Of a stretch of 64,000 bases of DNA, positions 8,632 to 16,573 are shown one piece after another; positions within the stretch are counted from its first letter, which is position 1; each line of letters begins with the position of its first letter. The position numbers and the translations under genes are program-made. Source of the DNA: Bradyrhizobium mercantei (lineage in GTDB: Bacteria; Pseudomonadota; Alphaproteobacteria; Rhizobiales; Xanthobacteraceae). The DNA lies in contig NZ_MKFI01000004.1 in the NCBI RefSeq assembly GCF_001982635.1, positions 365,609 through 429,608 on the forward strand. Reading direction: 5' to 3'. The notes beneath the pieces are model-generated. The model saw only the letters and a program-made list of their open reading frames with translations. It had not been told where the DNA came from and did no database searches.

Positions 8632-9102
8632 TTACGCCTTGATGTCCGTGGCCGGCAGCCAGCTGCCGGCTATCACCCGCGAATGTCCGCGGAATTCGGC
8701 GATCACGCTGCCGCCGGACGTGACGCGCACGTCGTAAATTCCCGAGCGGCCGCTGCGCGAGACTTCGCGCGCGGTCGCAACCAGGCGGTCGCCGAGCTTG
8801 CCGGGCCGGATGAAGGTGATGTTGCCCTGCGCCGCGACTGCGCGATCGTTATGGCTGTTGCAGGCAAAGGCGAAGGCGGAATCCGCCAGCGTGAAGATGT
8901 AGCCGCCATGGCAGATGCGCTGGCCGTTGACCATGTGCGGCTGCACCGTCATCGCCATCGTCGCCTGCCCCGGCCTGATCTCGACGAGCTCCATGCCGAG
9001 ACCCTTGCTGGCGTCGTCTTCCTTCCACATCGCGTCCGCGCAGGCGCGCGCCAGATCTTCCGGTGTCAAGTCCTCGGGCGATAGCGTGGCCTTCACGTTC
9101 AC
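8632..9102 (-). CDS. paaI: Hydroxyphenylacetyl-CoA thioesterase PaaI
   Basis: A 156-residue hot-dog fold thioesterase that rescues CoA from dead-end phenylacetyl-CoA intermediates. The family motif is RICHGGYIFTLADSAFAF, with HGG at 65-67 and the catalytic aspartate at about 74. The start is GTG at 9102 (preceded by GGGAG with good spacing); a second GTG two codons on is possible, and the nearby ATG at 9104 is out of frame. A 90-bp spacer with two hairpins separates it from paaE, the widest gap between paaE and the amidase. Confidence 0.93.
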   Translation of the reverse strand: MNVKATLSPEDLTPEDLARACADAMWKEDDASKGLGMELVEIRPGQATMAMTVQPHMVNGQRICHGGYIFTLADSAFAFACNSHNDRAVAAQGNITFIRPGKLGDRLVATAREVSRSGRSGIYDVRVTSGGSVIAEFRGHSRVIAGSWLPATDIKA

Positions 9103-9121
9103 ATCGAACTCCCTGTGCGCG

Positions 9122-9178
9122 GGCCCGTTGCAACGGGCCTCTTGGTTTCAAGTGTTGGGCGTGACACCGGAGGTGTCA
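9122..9178 (-). other. Two intercistronic hairpins between paaE and paaI
   Basis: GGCCCGTT-GC-AACGGGCC (9122-9139) and TGACACC-GGA-GGTGTCA (9162-9178) are perfect inverted repeats. Neither is followed by a T-run, so they are not classical terminators; they could be processing or stabilising structures that separate the epoxidase genes from the thioesterase and ligase genes. Confidence 0.5.
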
Positions 9179-9192
9179 ACGCGCGCGTAGGA

Positions 9193-10269
9193 TTAGACGT
9201 GGTCGTAGTCGACCACGACCTTCTCGGAGCACGGCTTGGCCTGGCAGGTGAGGATGAACCCCGCCTTCAGCTCCCACGGCTCCAGCGAATAATTCAGATC
9301 CATCGGCGCCTCGCCTTCGACCAGCTTGGCGCGGCAGGTCGAGCACATGCCGCCCTTGCAGGCGAAGGGCAGGTCCATGCCGGCGCGCAGCGCGGCGTCG
9401 AGGATCGACTCGCCGTCGGCCACCGGGACCTCGCGGCGCTTGCCGTCGATGATCAGTCCGGCGATCGCCTTCGGCGGCGCGCCGGCGGGAACGACGACCT
9501 TCGGACGCGGCTTGCCGCCGAATTCCGAGACGAAGCGTTCGACATGGATGCGCTCGTCGGCGATTCCGATCTCGCGACAGGTCGCCTCGATGGTCTCGCT
9601 CATCGCGGCCGGGCCGCAGACGAAGACATGATCGACGGTCGAAGCCGGCACCAGCGAGCGCAGCAGCACCCGCACCTTCTCGCCGTCGAGCCGGCCGTGC
9701 AGGATCGGGATGTCCTGCTCCTCGCCGGAGATGACGTGGAACACCGAGAGCCGCTGCATGAAGCGGTCCTTCAGCTCCTCCAGCGCCTCACGGAACATGA
9801 CGCCTTCGGTCGAACGGTTGCCGTAGAACAGGAAGAAGCGGCTGTCCGGCTCGCACGCCAGCACGCCCTTGATGATCGAGAGGATCGGCGTGATGCCGCT
9901 GCCGGCGGCAAAGCCGACATAGGTCCGCGCCTCGCCGGGCGCGTGCGCGACGCCGAAACGGCCGGTCGGCGTCATCACGTCGAGCTCGTCGCCGGTCTTC
10001 AGCTCGTCGGCGGCCCAGTTCGAGAACGCGCCGCCGTCGACCTTCTTCACCGCGATGCGCAGCTCGCCGTCGTCGGGACCGGAGCAGATCGAATAGGAGC
10101 GGCGGACTTCCTCGCCGTCCATGGTGGCGCGGAGCGTCAGGTACTGGCCGGGCGTGAAGCGGTAATCGCCTTGCAGATCGTCGGGGATCGCAAAGGTCAT
10201 CGAGATCGCGTCCGACGCCTCGCGGCGCAGGTCGCTGACGGACAGACGGTGAAAGCGTGGTGTCGACAT
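9193..10269 (-). CDS. paaE: Phenylacetyl-CoA epoxidase reductase subunit
   Basis: The 358-residue protein passes electrons from NADPH through FAD and a [2Fe-2S] cluster to the PaaABC di-iron oxygenase. The N-terminal ferredoxin reductase part shows RRSYSIC (FAD) and VGFAAGSGITP (NAD(P)H). The C-terminal plant-type ferredoxin domain has CKGGMCSTC and a final cysteine in LTCQAKP, giving four cluster ligands. The start at 10269 (MSTPRFH) lies two bases after the paaD stop; an upstream in-frame ATG at 10281 would overlap paaD by a few codons. Length and domain order match PaaE. Confidence 0.95.
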   Translation of the reverse strand: MSTPRFHRLSVSDLRREASDAISMTFAIPDDLQGDYRFTPGQYLTLRATMDGEEVRRSYSICSGPDDGELRIAVKKVDGGAFSNWAADELKTGDELDVMTPTGRFGVAHAPGEARTYVGFAAGSGITPILSIIKGVLACEPDSRFFLFYGNRSTEGVMFREALEELKDRFMQRLSVFHVISGEEQDIPILHGRLDGEKVRVLLRSLVPASTVDHVFVCGPAAMSETIEATCREIGIADERIHVERFVSEFGGKPRPKVVVPAGAPPKAIAGLIIDGKRREVPVADGESILDAALRAGMDLPFACKGGMCSTCRAKLVEGEAPMDLNYSLEPWELKAGFILTCQAKPCSEKVVVDYDHV

Positions 10270-10271
10270 GG

Positions 10272-10775
10272 TCAATGACACTTGAAGTAATCGAAGGGTT
10301 CACGGCAGCTCTTGCAACGCCACAGCGCCTTGCAGGAGGTCGAGCCGAATTCGGACAGCAGCTCGGTATCGCCTGAGCCGCACTGCGGGCACGTCACCTG
10401 CTGCTCGCCGAACAGTGCGCGGCGCGAGGAGCCCGGCAGCGGCGGCGCGATGCCGTATTCCCTGAGCTTGCGGCGGCCGTCCTCGCTCATCCAGTCGGTG
10501 GTCCAGGCTGGCGACAGCACGGTGCGGACCTTCGGCTTGTGAATGCCCTCGCGTTCCAGCGCGAGTTCGATCTCGAGCGCGATCATGTTCATGGCCGGGC
10601 AGCCGGAATAAGTCGGCGTGATCGCGACCTCGACATGGCCGTCCTGCACCGCGACGTCGCGCAGCACGCCGAGGTCGGCGATGGTCAGCACCGGGATTTC
10701 CGGATCGACCACCTGCGCGGCCGCGCTCCAGGCGCGCCGGCGCAGATCGGCATCGCTGAGGGCAACCGTCACCAT
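10272..10775 (-). CDS. paaD: Phenylacetate degradation protein PaaD (Fe-S assembly)
   Basis: A 167-residue protein with an N-terminal MIP18/DUF59-type domain (DPEIPVLTIADLG, TPTYSGCPAM) and a C-terminal cysteine-rich tail containing CPQCGSGD, CKALWRCKSC and FKCH. PaaD is needed to mature the metal centres of the phenylacetyl-CoA epoxidase. The start at 10775 overlaps the paaC stop by a few bases, indicating translational coupling. The frame remains open far upstream through paaC, but that part is out of frame with PaaC and has no PaaD homology. Confidence 0.95.
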   Translation of the reverse strand: MVTVALSDADLRRRAWSAAAQVVDPEIPVLTIADLGVLRDVAVQDGHVEVAITPTYSGCPAMNMIALEIELALEREGIHKPKVRTVLSPAWTTDWMSEDGRRKLREYGIAPPLPGSSRRALFGEQQVTCPQCGSGDTELLSEFGSTSCKALWRCKSCREPFDYFKCH

Positions 10776-11545
10776 GTCGCCCCCGGGAAGGTGCGCTGCA
10801 GGGACTGCAATTCGCTGAGCAGATGTCCGAGATGCTCGCTGTGGCTGCCGACGCGACCGCCCTGTTGCATCCAATCGCTCTTCGGCAACGCCAGCGTCGC
10901 CTCGTTGACGATGCCGGTCACGGTCTTCAGCCAGCGCGACTTCAGCGTCGCCGGATCGATTGCAATGCCGGCGTCGATCAGGCCGCGTTCGCCATCGTCG
11001 ACCGCGAACATCTCGCCGGTATAGGCCCAGAGATCGTCGATCGCATTCTGCGTGCGGCGGTGGCTCTCCTCGGTGCCGTCGCCGAGGCGGACGATCCATT
11101 CCGAGGAATGCCGCAGATGGTAGGCGCTCTCCTTCTCCGACTTCGCCGCGATCGCAGCAAATGTCGGATCGGACGATCCCATCATCGCACGCCAGTAGAG
11201 ATCGGCGAACGCGGCGTAGAAGAACTGCCGCACCATGGTGCGGGCGAAATCGCCGTTCGGCTGCTCGACCAGCAGCAGGTTGCGGTACTGCCTGACGTCG
11301 CGCAGATAGGCGAACTTGTCCTCGTCGTTGCCGCGGCCTTCGACCTTGGCGGCGTAGCTGTAGAGCTCGCGGGCCTGGCCGAGCAGGTCGAGCCCCATAT
11401 TGGCGAGCGCCATGTCCTCTTCCATCGCGGGCGCATGGCCGCACCATTCGGACAGCCGATGGCCGAGGATCAGCGCATCGTCGGCGCGGCGCAGCGCATA
11501 GAGCACCAGCGGCGTTTCGGAGACTTCGATGTTGGCGACGGCCAT
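10769..11545 (-). CDS. paaC: Phenylacetyl-CoA epoxidase structural subunit PaaC
   Basis: The 258-residue subunit pairs with PaaA in the heteromeric oxygenase that epoxidises the ring of phenylacetyl-CoA. It has the ferritin-like helical fold but a degenerate metal site; recognisable parts are LGHRLSEWCGHAP near the N-terminus and EKESAYHLRHSSEW in the middle. Length fits PaaC. It overlaps paaD at its 3' end. Its 5' side is separated from paaB by 116 bp that contain a family A palindromic repeat, an odd interruption in an otherwise tight operon. Confidence 0.95.
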   Translation of the reverse strand: MAVANIEVSETPLVLYALRRADDALILGHRLSEWCGHAPAMEEDMALANMGLDLLGQARELYSYAAKVEGRGNDEDKFAYLRDVRQYRNLLLVEQPNGDFARTMVRQFFYAAFADLYWRAMMGSSDPTFAAIAAKSEKESAYHLRHSSEWIVRLGDGTEESHRRTQNAIDDLWAYTGEMFAVDDGERGLIDAGIAIDPATLKSRWLKTVTGIVNEATLALPKSDWMQQGGRVGSHSEHLGHLLSELQSLQRTFPGATW

Positions 11546-11566
11546 TTGATCAACTCGCTATATTTT

Positions 11567-11649
11567 CGTCATTGCGAGGAGCGGAGCGACGAAGCAATCC
11601 ACACTTGCCTCGCGGTCCGATGGATTGCTTCGCTTCGCTCGCAATGACG
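11567..11649. repeat. Palindromic repeat (family A) inside the paa operon
   Basis: The element has inverted ends CGTCATTGCGAG and CTCGCAATGACG, with arms GAAGCAATCC and GGATTGCTTCGC. It lies between paaB and paaC and must be transcribed, so it can form a long hairpin in the operon mRNA. Confidence 0.92.
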
Positions 11650-11661
11650 AGCGATGCGCGG

Positions 11662-11949
11662 TCACATATGCCCGACTTCGTCGGGAACGTCGTAGAAGGT
11701 CGGGTGACGGTAGATCTTGGATTCCGCCGGCTCGAACATCATGCCCTTCTCGGACGGGTCCGACGCGGTGATCGCGTTCGAGGGCACCACCCAGATCGAC
11801 AGCCCCTCGCCGCGGCGGGTGTAGATGTCGCGCGCGGCTTGCAGCGCCAGCGTCGAATCCGCCGCGTGCAGCGAGCCGACATGCTTATGCGCAAGGCCAT
11901 TGCGGCTGCGGATGAAGACTTCCCAGAGCGGAACGTTCGGCGTGGCCAT
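11662..11949 (-). CDS. paaB: Phenylacetyl-CoA epoxidase subunit PaaB
   Basis: A small 95-residue subunit that bridges PaaAC dimers in the epoxidase. It begins PLWEVFIRSRNG and contains KHVGSLHAAD and RRGEGLSIWVV, all typical of PaaB. It is 11 bp downstream of paaA. Length is normal. Confidence 0.95.
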   Translation of the reverse strand: MATPNVPLWEVFIRSRNGLAHKHVGSLHAADSTLALQAARDIYTRRGEGLSIWVVPSNAITASDPSEKGMMFEPAESKIYRHPTFYDVPDEVGHM

Positions 11950-11960
11950 CTCGGGCTCCC

Positions 11961-12953
11961 TTATTCGGCGGCTTGCGCGAGCTGGCGGCTCTTGCGCTTC
12001 TCGGCATAGGCCGCGGCCGCCTCGCGCACCCAGGCGCCCTCCTCATGCGCCTTGCGGCGCGCGGCGAGGCGATCGCGGTTGCAGGGGCCGTTGCCGGCCA
12101 GCACCTGCTTGAACTCGTCCCAGTCGATCGGGCTGTGCACCCAATTGCCGTTCTCGTTCTGCTTCATGCCGGGATCGGGGATCGTCAGCCCGAGGAATTC
12201 GGCCTGCGGCACGGTGGCGTCGATGAATTTCTGGCGCAGCTCGTCGTTGGAGAAGCGCTTGATCTTCCATTTGGTCGAGGTGTCGCTGTGCTGGCTGACC
12301 TGGTCCGGCGGGCCGAACATCATCAGCACCGGCCACCACCAGCGATCGAGTGCGTTCTGCGCCATCGCCTTCTGCTCGGCGGTGCCGCGGCACAGCGTCA
12401 CCATGATCTCAAAGCCCTGGCGCTGGTGGAACGACTCTTCCTTGCAGACGCGGATCATCGCGCGGGCATAGGGGCCGTAGGAGCAGCGGCACAGCGGGAT
12501 CTGGTTCATGATCGCCGCGCCGTCGACCAGCCAGCCGATGGTGCCGATGTCGGCCCAGGTCAGGGTCGGATAGTTGAAGATCGAGGAATATTTCGCCTTG
12601 CCCGAGAGCATCGCGTCGACCAGCTCCTCGCGCGAGGTGCCGAGCGTCTCGGCGGCGGCATAGAGATAGAGCCCGTGGCCGCATTCGTCCTGCACCTTGG
12701 CAAGCAGCGCGGCCTTGCGGCGCAGCGACGGCGCGCGGGTGATCCAGTTGCCCTCGGGCAGCATGCCGACGATTTCGGAATGGGCGTGCTGGGAAATCTG
12801 CCGGGTCAGCGTCTTGCGGTACGCGGCAGGCATCCAGTCGTTCGGCTCGATGCGCTCGTCGGCATCGATGCGGGCCTGGAACTGACTGGCACGGGCAACA
12901 TCCTCAACGCCGCGATCGTCGCCGTCGGATGAGTTGAGCGCCTGCGTATACAT
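11961..12953 (-). CDS. paaA: Phenylacetyl-CoA epoxidase catalytic subunit PaaA
   Basis: The 330-residue catalytic subunit holds the di-iron centre that inserts oxygen into the ring of phenylacetyl-CoA. Glutamate-histidine metal motifs are visible in QDECGHGLYLY and KEESFHQRQG, within the expected four-helix bundle. ATG at 12953 has GGGAGG upstream. It is the first gene of the structural operon, directly behind a good promoter and just downstream of the repressor gene paaX on the same strand. Confidence 0.96.
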   Translation of the reverse strand: MYTQALNSSDGDDRGVEDVARASQFQARIDADERIEPNDWMPAAYRKTLTRQISQHAHSEIVGMLPEGNWITRAPSLRRKAALLAKVQDECGHGLYLYAAAETLGTSREELVDAMLSGKAKYSSIFNYPTLTWADIGTIGWLVDGAAIMNQIPLCRCSYGPYARAMIRVCKEESFHQRQGFEIMVTLCRGTAEQKAMAQNALDRWWWPVLMMFGPPDQVSQHSDTSTKWKIKRFSNDELRQKFIDATVPQAEFLGLTIPDPGMKQNENGNWVHSPIDWDEFKQVLAGNGPCNRDRLAARRKAHEEGAWVREAAAAYAEKRKSRQLAQAAE

Positions 12954-12983
12954 GGCCGACCTCCCGGTGTGTTGTTAGGCGGT

Positions 12984-13011
12984 AATATATAACACAAATT
13001 TCAGAATGCAA
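12984..13011 (-). promoter_or_regulatory. Promoter of paaA
   Basis: On the minus strand TTGCAT (13006-13011) is followed after 16 bases by TATATT (12984-12989), in an unusually AT-rich stretch between paaX and paaA. The -10 matches the sigma-70 consensus at five of six positions. GTAATA sequences flank the region at 12982 and 13021 and could be protein-binding half-sites. A PaaX site is expected here, but I do not see the TGAATCG core found upstream of paaX. Confidence 0.55.
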
Positions 13012-13029
13012 GATATTTTTGTAATACGT

Positions 13030-13899
13030 TCAGATGCCCTCGAAACGGCGCGCCACCGCCCCGTTGGGCTTCGGCAGCGGCCCGTCCTCGTTGGTTGCGT
13101 GATCGTCAAGCCATTGTTCCGACGGCGAAAGCAGCCCGCGATAGATCTCGCCGCAGAGCTTGCGCGCGGCCCTGCCCGGCCAGTCCTTCGGCAGCAAGGG
13201 GGCCGGCAGCAGCGGATCACGCAGCACGACCCGGCGATAATGGTGGATCAAGAGGATGCGCGCGGTGAAGGCGTCGGCATCGCTCAACGTCTCGCCTCTG
13301 GCGATCCAGCCGTGCAGCGGCTCGAAGGTCTTCATGAACTTCAGATAGGCATCCGCGGTGCGATCGAGCGGCCAGCTCTCGCTGAGCAGCCGGCGCCCGC
13401 TGTCGTCTTCGGCGGACACTTCGAGACGGATCGCGCGCGACGCTTCATCGGGGATCGGCGCACCAGATGGTGCGACCCACACGCCGGGCAGCGGGCTGCC
13501 GAAGCCGGCATTCTTCAGCGCCTCGCGCGCGGCGTCGCGATCCTCGGCATTGCCGATCAACAGCAGCTCGAAGCGGCCGGTCCAGTCCGACGGCGGCGGA
13601 TCGTAGATGTGCCTGGTCGCGGTGTCGAAGGTCTGCCGTCCCTTGGCATTCAACCGATAGAAGCTGTTGCGGCCGACCTTGCTGCGCTCGAGCCAGCCGT
13701 CGGCGGCGAGCCGCGACATCGCGGTGCGCACCACGTTGCCGTCGATGTCGAGCGACTTGAAGAATTCGAGCAGCGTGCCGAGCCACACCGCGCCGCCGCG
13801 CGGCACGATGGAGTCGCCGAACACGGTGATGATGATCGAGCCGGTGCGTGACGGCTCGCGCTTCAGCTGATCGACGATGCGGGCAAGCGGCTGTGGCAT
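13030..13899 (-). CDS. paaX: Phenylacetyl-CoA-responsive repressor PaaX
   Basis: The 289-residue regulator has the PaaX layout: an N-terminal winged helix (about 18-90, with GNVVRTAMSRLAADGWL), a central domain and a C-terminal PaaX domain (PLLPAPLLPKDWPG). The family represses paa genes until phenylacetyl-CoA binds. It stops 76 bp before paaA on the same strand, and a perfect palindrome lies 20 bp upstream of its start, suggesting autoregulation. Confidence 0.93.
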   Translation of the reverse strand: MPQPLARIVDQLKREPSRTGSIIITVFGDSIVPRGGAVWLGTLLEFFKSLDIDGNVVRTAMSRLAADGWLERSKVGRNSFYRLNAKGRQTFDTATRHIYDPPPSDWTGRFELLLIGNAEDRDAAREALKNAGFGSPLPGVWVAPSGAPIPDEASRAIRLEVSAEDDSGRRLLSESWPLDRTADAYLKFMKTFEPLHGWIARGETLSDADAFTARILLIHHYRRVVLRDPLLPAPLLPKDWPGRAARKLCGEIYRGLLSPSEQWLDDHATNEDGPLPKPNGAVARRFEGI

Positions 13900-13919
13900 G
13901 CCTCAACGCATAGCGCGTT

Positions 13920-13936
13920 TTGTCGATTCACGACAA
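13920..13936. promoter_or_regulatory. Candidate PaaX operator upstream of paaX
   Basis: TTGTCG-ATTCA-CGACAA is a perfect 6-5-6 inverted repeat starting 21 bp upstream of the paaX ATG. On the minus strand it contains GTGAATCG, which coincides with the first half of the PaaX box described in enterobacteria (remembered as a TGAATCG-centred palindrome). Confidence 0.5.
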
Positions 13937-13958
13937 TGCGGGGTGCGGTGCCTCAACC

Positions 13959-13984
13959 GCCTCGCCCCGCAAGCGGGGCGAGGC
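13959..13984. repeat. GC-rich palindrome between hydrolase and paaX
   Basis: GCCTCGCCCCGC-AA-GCGGGGCGAGGC is a perfect 12-bp inverted repeat with a two-base spacer. No T-run follows on either strand. It sits 12 bp beyond the hydrolase stop and may weakly terminate or protect the 3' end of that transcript. Confidence 0.6.
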
Positions 13985-13996
13985 AAGGAGAAGCGC

Positions 13997-14767
13997 TTAG
14001 CGGTTCGGATCCGGATAGACGAAGCTGCGCCAGCCGCTGCGATCGAACGGCGCCCACTCGCCGTCCTTCTGCGCGAGACGATCGGCGACCGCATAGACCA
14101 CGGCCGGGTGATGGCCCATGCCGCAATGGCTGCTCTCGACCTCGATGCTGTCGGTCATCGACGAGGTCTGCTCGCGACAACCCTGCCAGGCGCAGACGCC
14201 GTCGGTGCGGCTGAAGATCGCGGTGGTCGGCACCGGCGGCGCGCTGGCGAGCGACCCGCCGAAACGGGAGTCGTCCTCCTCGGCGCGGCGGCCGCTGGCC
14301 ATCTCATAGACGCGCCAGGCATTGGTCGATTTCGGGCCGGCGGCAAACGGGCTGCCGAGCGTGATCACCTGGCGCACGCGCTCCGGCATCATCTTGGCGA
14401 GCTGGCGCGCATAGAGGCCGCCGAGGCTCCAGCCGATCAGCGAGACCTTGCGGCCGCTGGTCTCATGCATTTCCTGCAGCAGGTCGACCATGCCGTCCTG
14501 CACGCCGGACCGCAGACCGAGGTTACGGCCCTGGCGCCAGCCACTGACGGCGTAGCCCTTGCTCTTGAGGAAGTCGCGCAGCGGCCGGGTCGACATGTCG
14601 GAGGCGATCAGTCCGGGCAGCACCAGCACCGGATGCCCATCGCCGCGCGGCGCGAGGCTCAGCAGCGGCAATGCACCAAGGAAGGCACCGAGTTCGTGAA
14701 TGGCGCGGCCTTCCAGGAACATCAGCGTCCTGGACGGCGGGCGTAGCGTCTGCGCAGCAACCGACAT
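13997..14767 (-). CDS. Alpha/beta hydrolase, esterase-like (paralogue of the gene at 39540)
   Basis: A 256-residue serine hydrolase. The nucleophile elbow is GWSLGG, the acid residue is probably the aspartate in SRTDGV, and the histidine is in SSHCGMGHHP. It has no export signal. It is clearly related along its whole length to 39540-40340: both share GDGHPVL.LPG, ASGRKVS.IGWSLGG.YAR, ITLGSPFA and DRLAQ. Each copy lies close to lipid or polyester storage genes, so an intracellular lipase, esterase or PHA-related role is plausible but unproven. It is downstream of a DUF445 gene on the same strand with a 201-bp gap. Confidence 0.8.
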   Translation of the reverse strand: MSVAAQTLRPPSRTLMFLEGRAIHELGAFLGALPLLSLAPRGDGHPVLVLPGLIASDMSTRPLRDFLKSKGYAVSGWRQGRNLGLRSGVQDGMVDLLQEMHETSGRKVSLIGWSLGGLYARQLAKMMPERVRQVITLGSPFAAGPKSTNAWRVYEMASGRRAEEDDSRFGGSLASAPPVPTTAIFSRTDGVCAWQGCREQTSSMTDSIEVESSHCGMGHHPAVVYAVADRLAQKDGEWAPFDRSGWRSFVYPDPNR

Positions 14768-14935
14768 TTCAGCTCCTCTTCACGGCCCCTGACGTCGCGG
14801 CGGCCGGCAATGGGATCATCGGGAATGGGTCAACAGGATTGACGCAAACCCGGCGGAATCGTTCCGCAACGCAACAAACAGTCTTGAAAAGCTAGGGAAC
14901 CGATTACTTTCGTGCAAGCCGGCCAGATCACACTT

Positions 14936-14952
14936 GTCACAACTATTGTGAC
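14936..14952. promoter_or_regulatory. Perfect palindrome, possible operator
   Basis: GTCACA-ACTAT-TGTGAC is a 6-5-6 inverted repeat in the gap between the DUF445 stop and the hydrolase start, about 170 bp upstream of the hydrolase. The size resembles a dimeric repressor site. It could instead be a weak hairpin after the DUF445 gene, but no T-run follows. Confidence 0.35.
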
Positions 14953-14968
14953 CTCCGTGCCCAATCGG

Positions 14969-16252
14969 TCACAGCAGCCGCAGCACGTATTCCAGCGTGT
15001 AAAGCGCGAGCCCGGCAAGCCCGCCGATCAGCGAGCCGTTGAAGCGGATGTATTGCAGGTCCTTGCCGACATTGACCTCGATCAGCGAGATCAACTGCTC
15101 CATGTCCCAGCTCTTCATCTGGTCGGCGATGAAGCTCGAGACGCCGCTCTTCTGCTCGGCGACGACCGAGCGCAGGATCGCGACCAGGCCCTGGTTGATC
15201 TCGGCGCGCAACTCGGCGTCGCCGTCGAGCGCGTCGCCGGCCTCGACGAACATTCGCGCCAGCTGATGCTGCAGCACCTGCGACTCGCCCGAGGCGCTGC
15301 GCTCGATGAAATCCTTGACGTTGGCCCAGATGGTGCGCCCGAGATTGGCGAGCTCCGGCCGCGCCATCAGATCGCGCTTGAGCCCGTCGATGCGATCGGC
15401 GAAGGCCCTGTCGCTGCCGAGCCGGTCGACAAAGGACAGCAGCATGCGATCGAACTCGCCGCGGAACGGATGCTGCGGATCGTTGCGCACCTCCTCGAAG
15501 AATTTCGTGGCCGAGGCGATGATCCGGTTCACCACGAACTTGTCGGCACGATAGAGCCTGAGCAGCGTCGGCATCTCCGCGCGGACCTTGTCGCGGATCA
15601 CGGCCATGGTCTCCTGCTGCGTCAGCGTCTGGTGCAGCACGCGCAGGATGTCGTCGAGCAGGCCGCCGTGCTTGCCCTCCTGCACGAAACCGCGCAGCGC
15701 ACCGGCCGCGAGCGGCGCGAGGTCGATCGAGAGCACCTGCGTCGTGACGCGGCGGCTGATGAACTGCATCAACCCCGAGCTCTCGGTCGCGGCAAACGCT
15801 TCGGGCAGCATCCGCAGCACGAAGCGCGCGAGATCCTCCGAGCGCTTGCGGTCGCGCAGCCAGTCGGCGATGAACGAGCCGAAATCGATCTCGCGCAGCT
15901 TGGCCTCGACCGGCCCGGATTCCAGGAAATTGTTCTCGATGAATTCGCCGAGCTTCTCGGCGATGCGCTCCTGATTGCTCTGGATGATCGCGGTGTGCGG
16001 GATCGGCAAGCCCAGCGGCCGCTTGAACAGCGCGACGACGGCATACCAATCGGCGAGCCCGCCGATGGTCGCGGCCTCGGCGAAGGCCGCAATGAATCCG
16101 AACACCGGATGCACCGGCAGCAGCGCCTTCGCTGCGATGAAGATGATCAGGGTTGCCGCCAGCACGCCGGTCGCCAGCCACTTCACGCGCCGCAATTCGG
16201 CTGCGCGTTCGGCATCGACGGGCGTTGCGATGAGGGCGGCGGGAAGGGTCAT
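14969..16252 (-). CDS. DUF445 family membrane protein
   Basis: A 427-residue protein with hydrophobic helices near the N-terminus (about 26-50 and 50-75, including the signature GGLADWYAVVALF) and a C-terminal helix (about 408-427). Between them is a long helical, charged, probably cytoplasmic region. This is the DUF445/YjiN architecture; the biochemical function is unknown. It has its own gap on both sides (321 bp upstream with repeats, 201 bp downstream), so it may be monocistronic. Confidence 0.85.
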   Translation of the reverse strand: MTLPAALIATPVDAERAAELRRVKWLATGVLAATLIIFIAAKALLPVHPVFGFIAAFAEAATIGGLADWYAVVALFKRPLGLPIPHTAIIQSNQERIAEKLGEFIENNFLESGPVEAKLREIDFGSFIADWLRDRKRSEDLARFVLRMLPEAFAATESSGLMQFISRRVTTQVLSIDLAPLAAGALRGFVQEGKHGGLLDDILRVLHQTLTQQETMAVIRDKVRAEMPTLLRLYRADKFVVNRIIASATKFFEEVRNDPQHPFRGEFDRMLLSFVDRLGSDRAFADRIDGLKRDLMARPELANLGRTIWANVKDFIERSASGESQVLQHQLARMFVEAGDALDGDAELRAEINQGLVAILRSVVAEQKSGVSSFIADQMKSWDMEQLISLIEVNVGKDLQYIRFNGSLIGGLAGLALYTLEYVLRLL

Positions 16253-16511
16253 GGGGACTTCGAATGTACGCTAGTTTGCGTCCGCTCGCACCTCCAGCGA
16301 CAAAGGCGAAGCCTTTGCGCGGCAGTGACGGAATTGACTTACTCAGCTTGCTCAGTGTCATCACCCGCGCATGCGGGTGATCCGGTATTCCAGAGACAGC
16401 AGTGATTGAGCCGATAGGCCGCGGCGTACTGGGTCGCCCGGTCAAGCCGGGCGACGACAACAGTGGATGAGGCCAAAGCTCCACATCCACTCAGGATGAC
16501 GACCGTGAGGC
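16253..16511. other. Gene-free spacer upstream of the DUF445 gene
   Basis: The spacer holds two hairpins described separately (16360-16455) and no coding frame that looks real. The DUF445 promoter must lie in the low-coordinate part, but I do not see a convincing -35/-10 pair. Confidence 0.5.
16360..16455. repeat. Composite hairpin repeat
   Basis: ATCACCCGC-GCAT-GCGGGTGAT (16360-16381) and GTCGCCCGG-TCAAG-CCGGGCGAC (16433-16455) are two perfect 9-bp stems joined by a short linker. Such paired stems are common dispersed intergenic sequences in this genus. Confidence 0.6.
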
Positions 16512-16543
16512 AAAAAAGAAGGCCCGCAAAATGGCGGGCCTTC
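16512..16543 (-). terminator. Rho-independent terminator of the phasin gene
   Basis: On the minus strand GAAGGCCCGC-loop-GCGGGCCTTC (stem 16518-16543, six-base loop) is followed directly by TTTTTT (16512-16517). It lies 31 bp after the phasin stop codon. The stem is perfect over 10 bp. Confidence 0.92.
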
Positions 16544-16573
16544 GAAAAGGGCAGTCGGTCAGTGCAAGCGCGA

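Noticed and set aside
9103..9192. Terminator dividing the paa operon
   Set aside because: The two palindromes have no T-run, and paaI and paaK follow closely in the same direction, so read-through is more likely.
10776..11447. Upstream extension of the PaaD frame
   Set aside because: It reads through paaC out of frame, with no PaaD-like sequence; the PaaD start at 10775 fits family length and overlap.
16360..16455. Possible small RNA or CRISPR-like repeat
   Set aside because: Two unrelated hairpins, no regular spacers and no promoter or terminator pattern for a small RNA.
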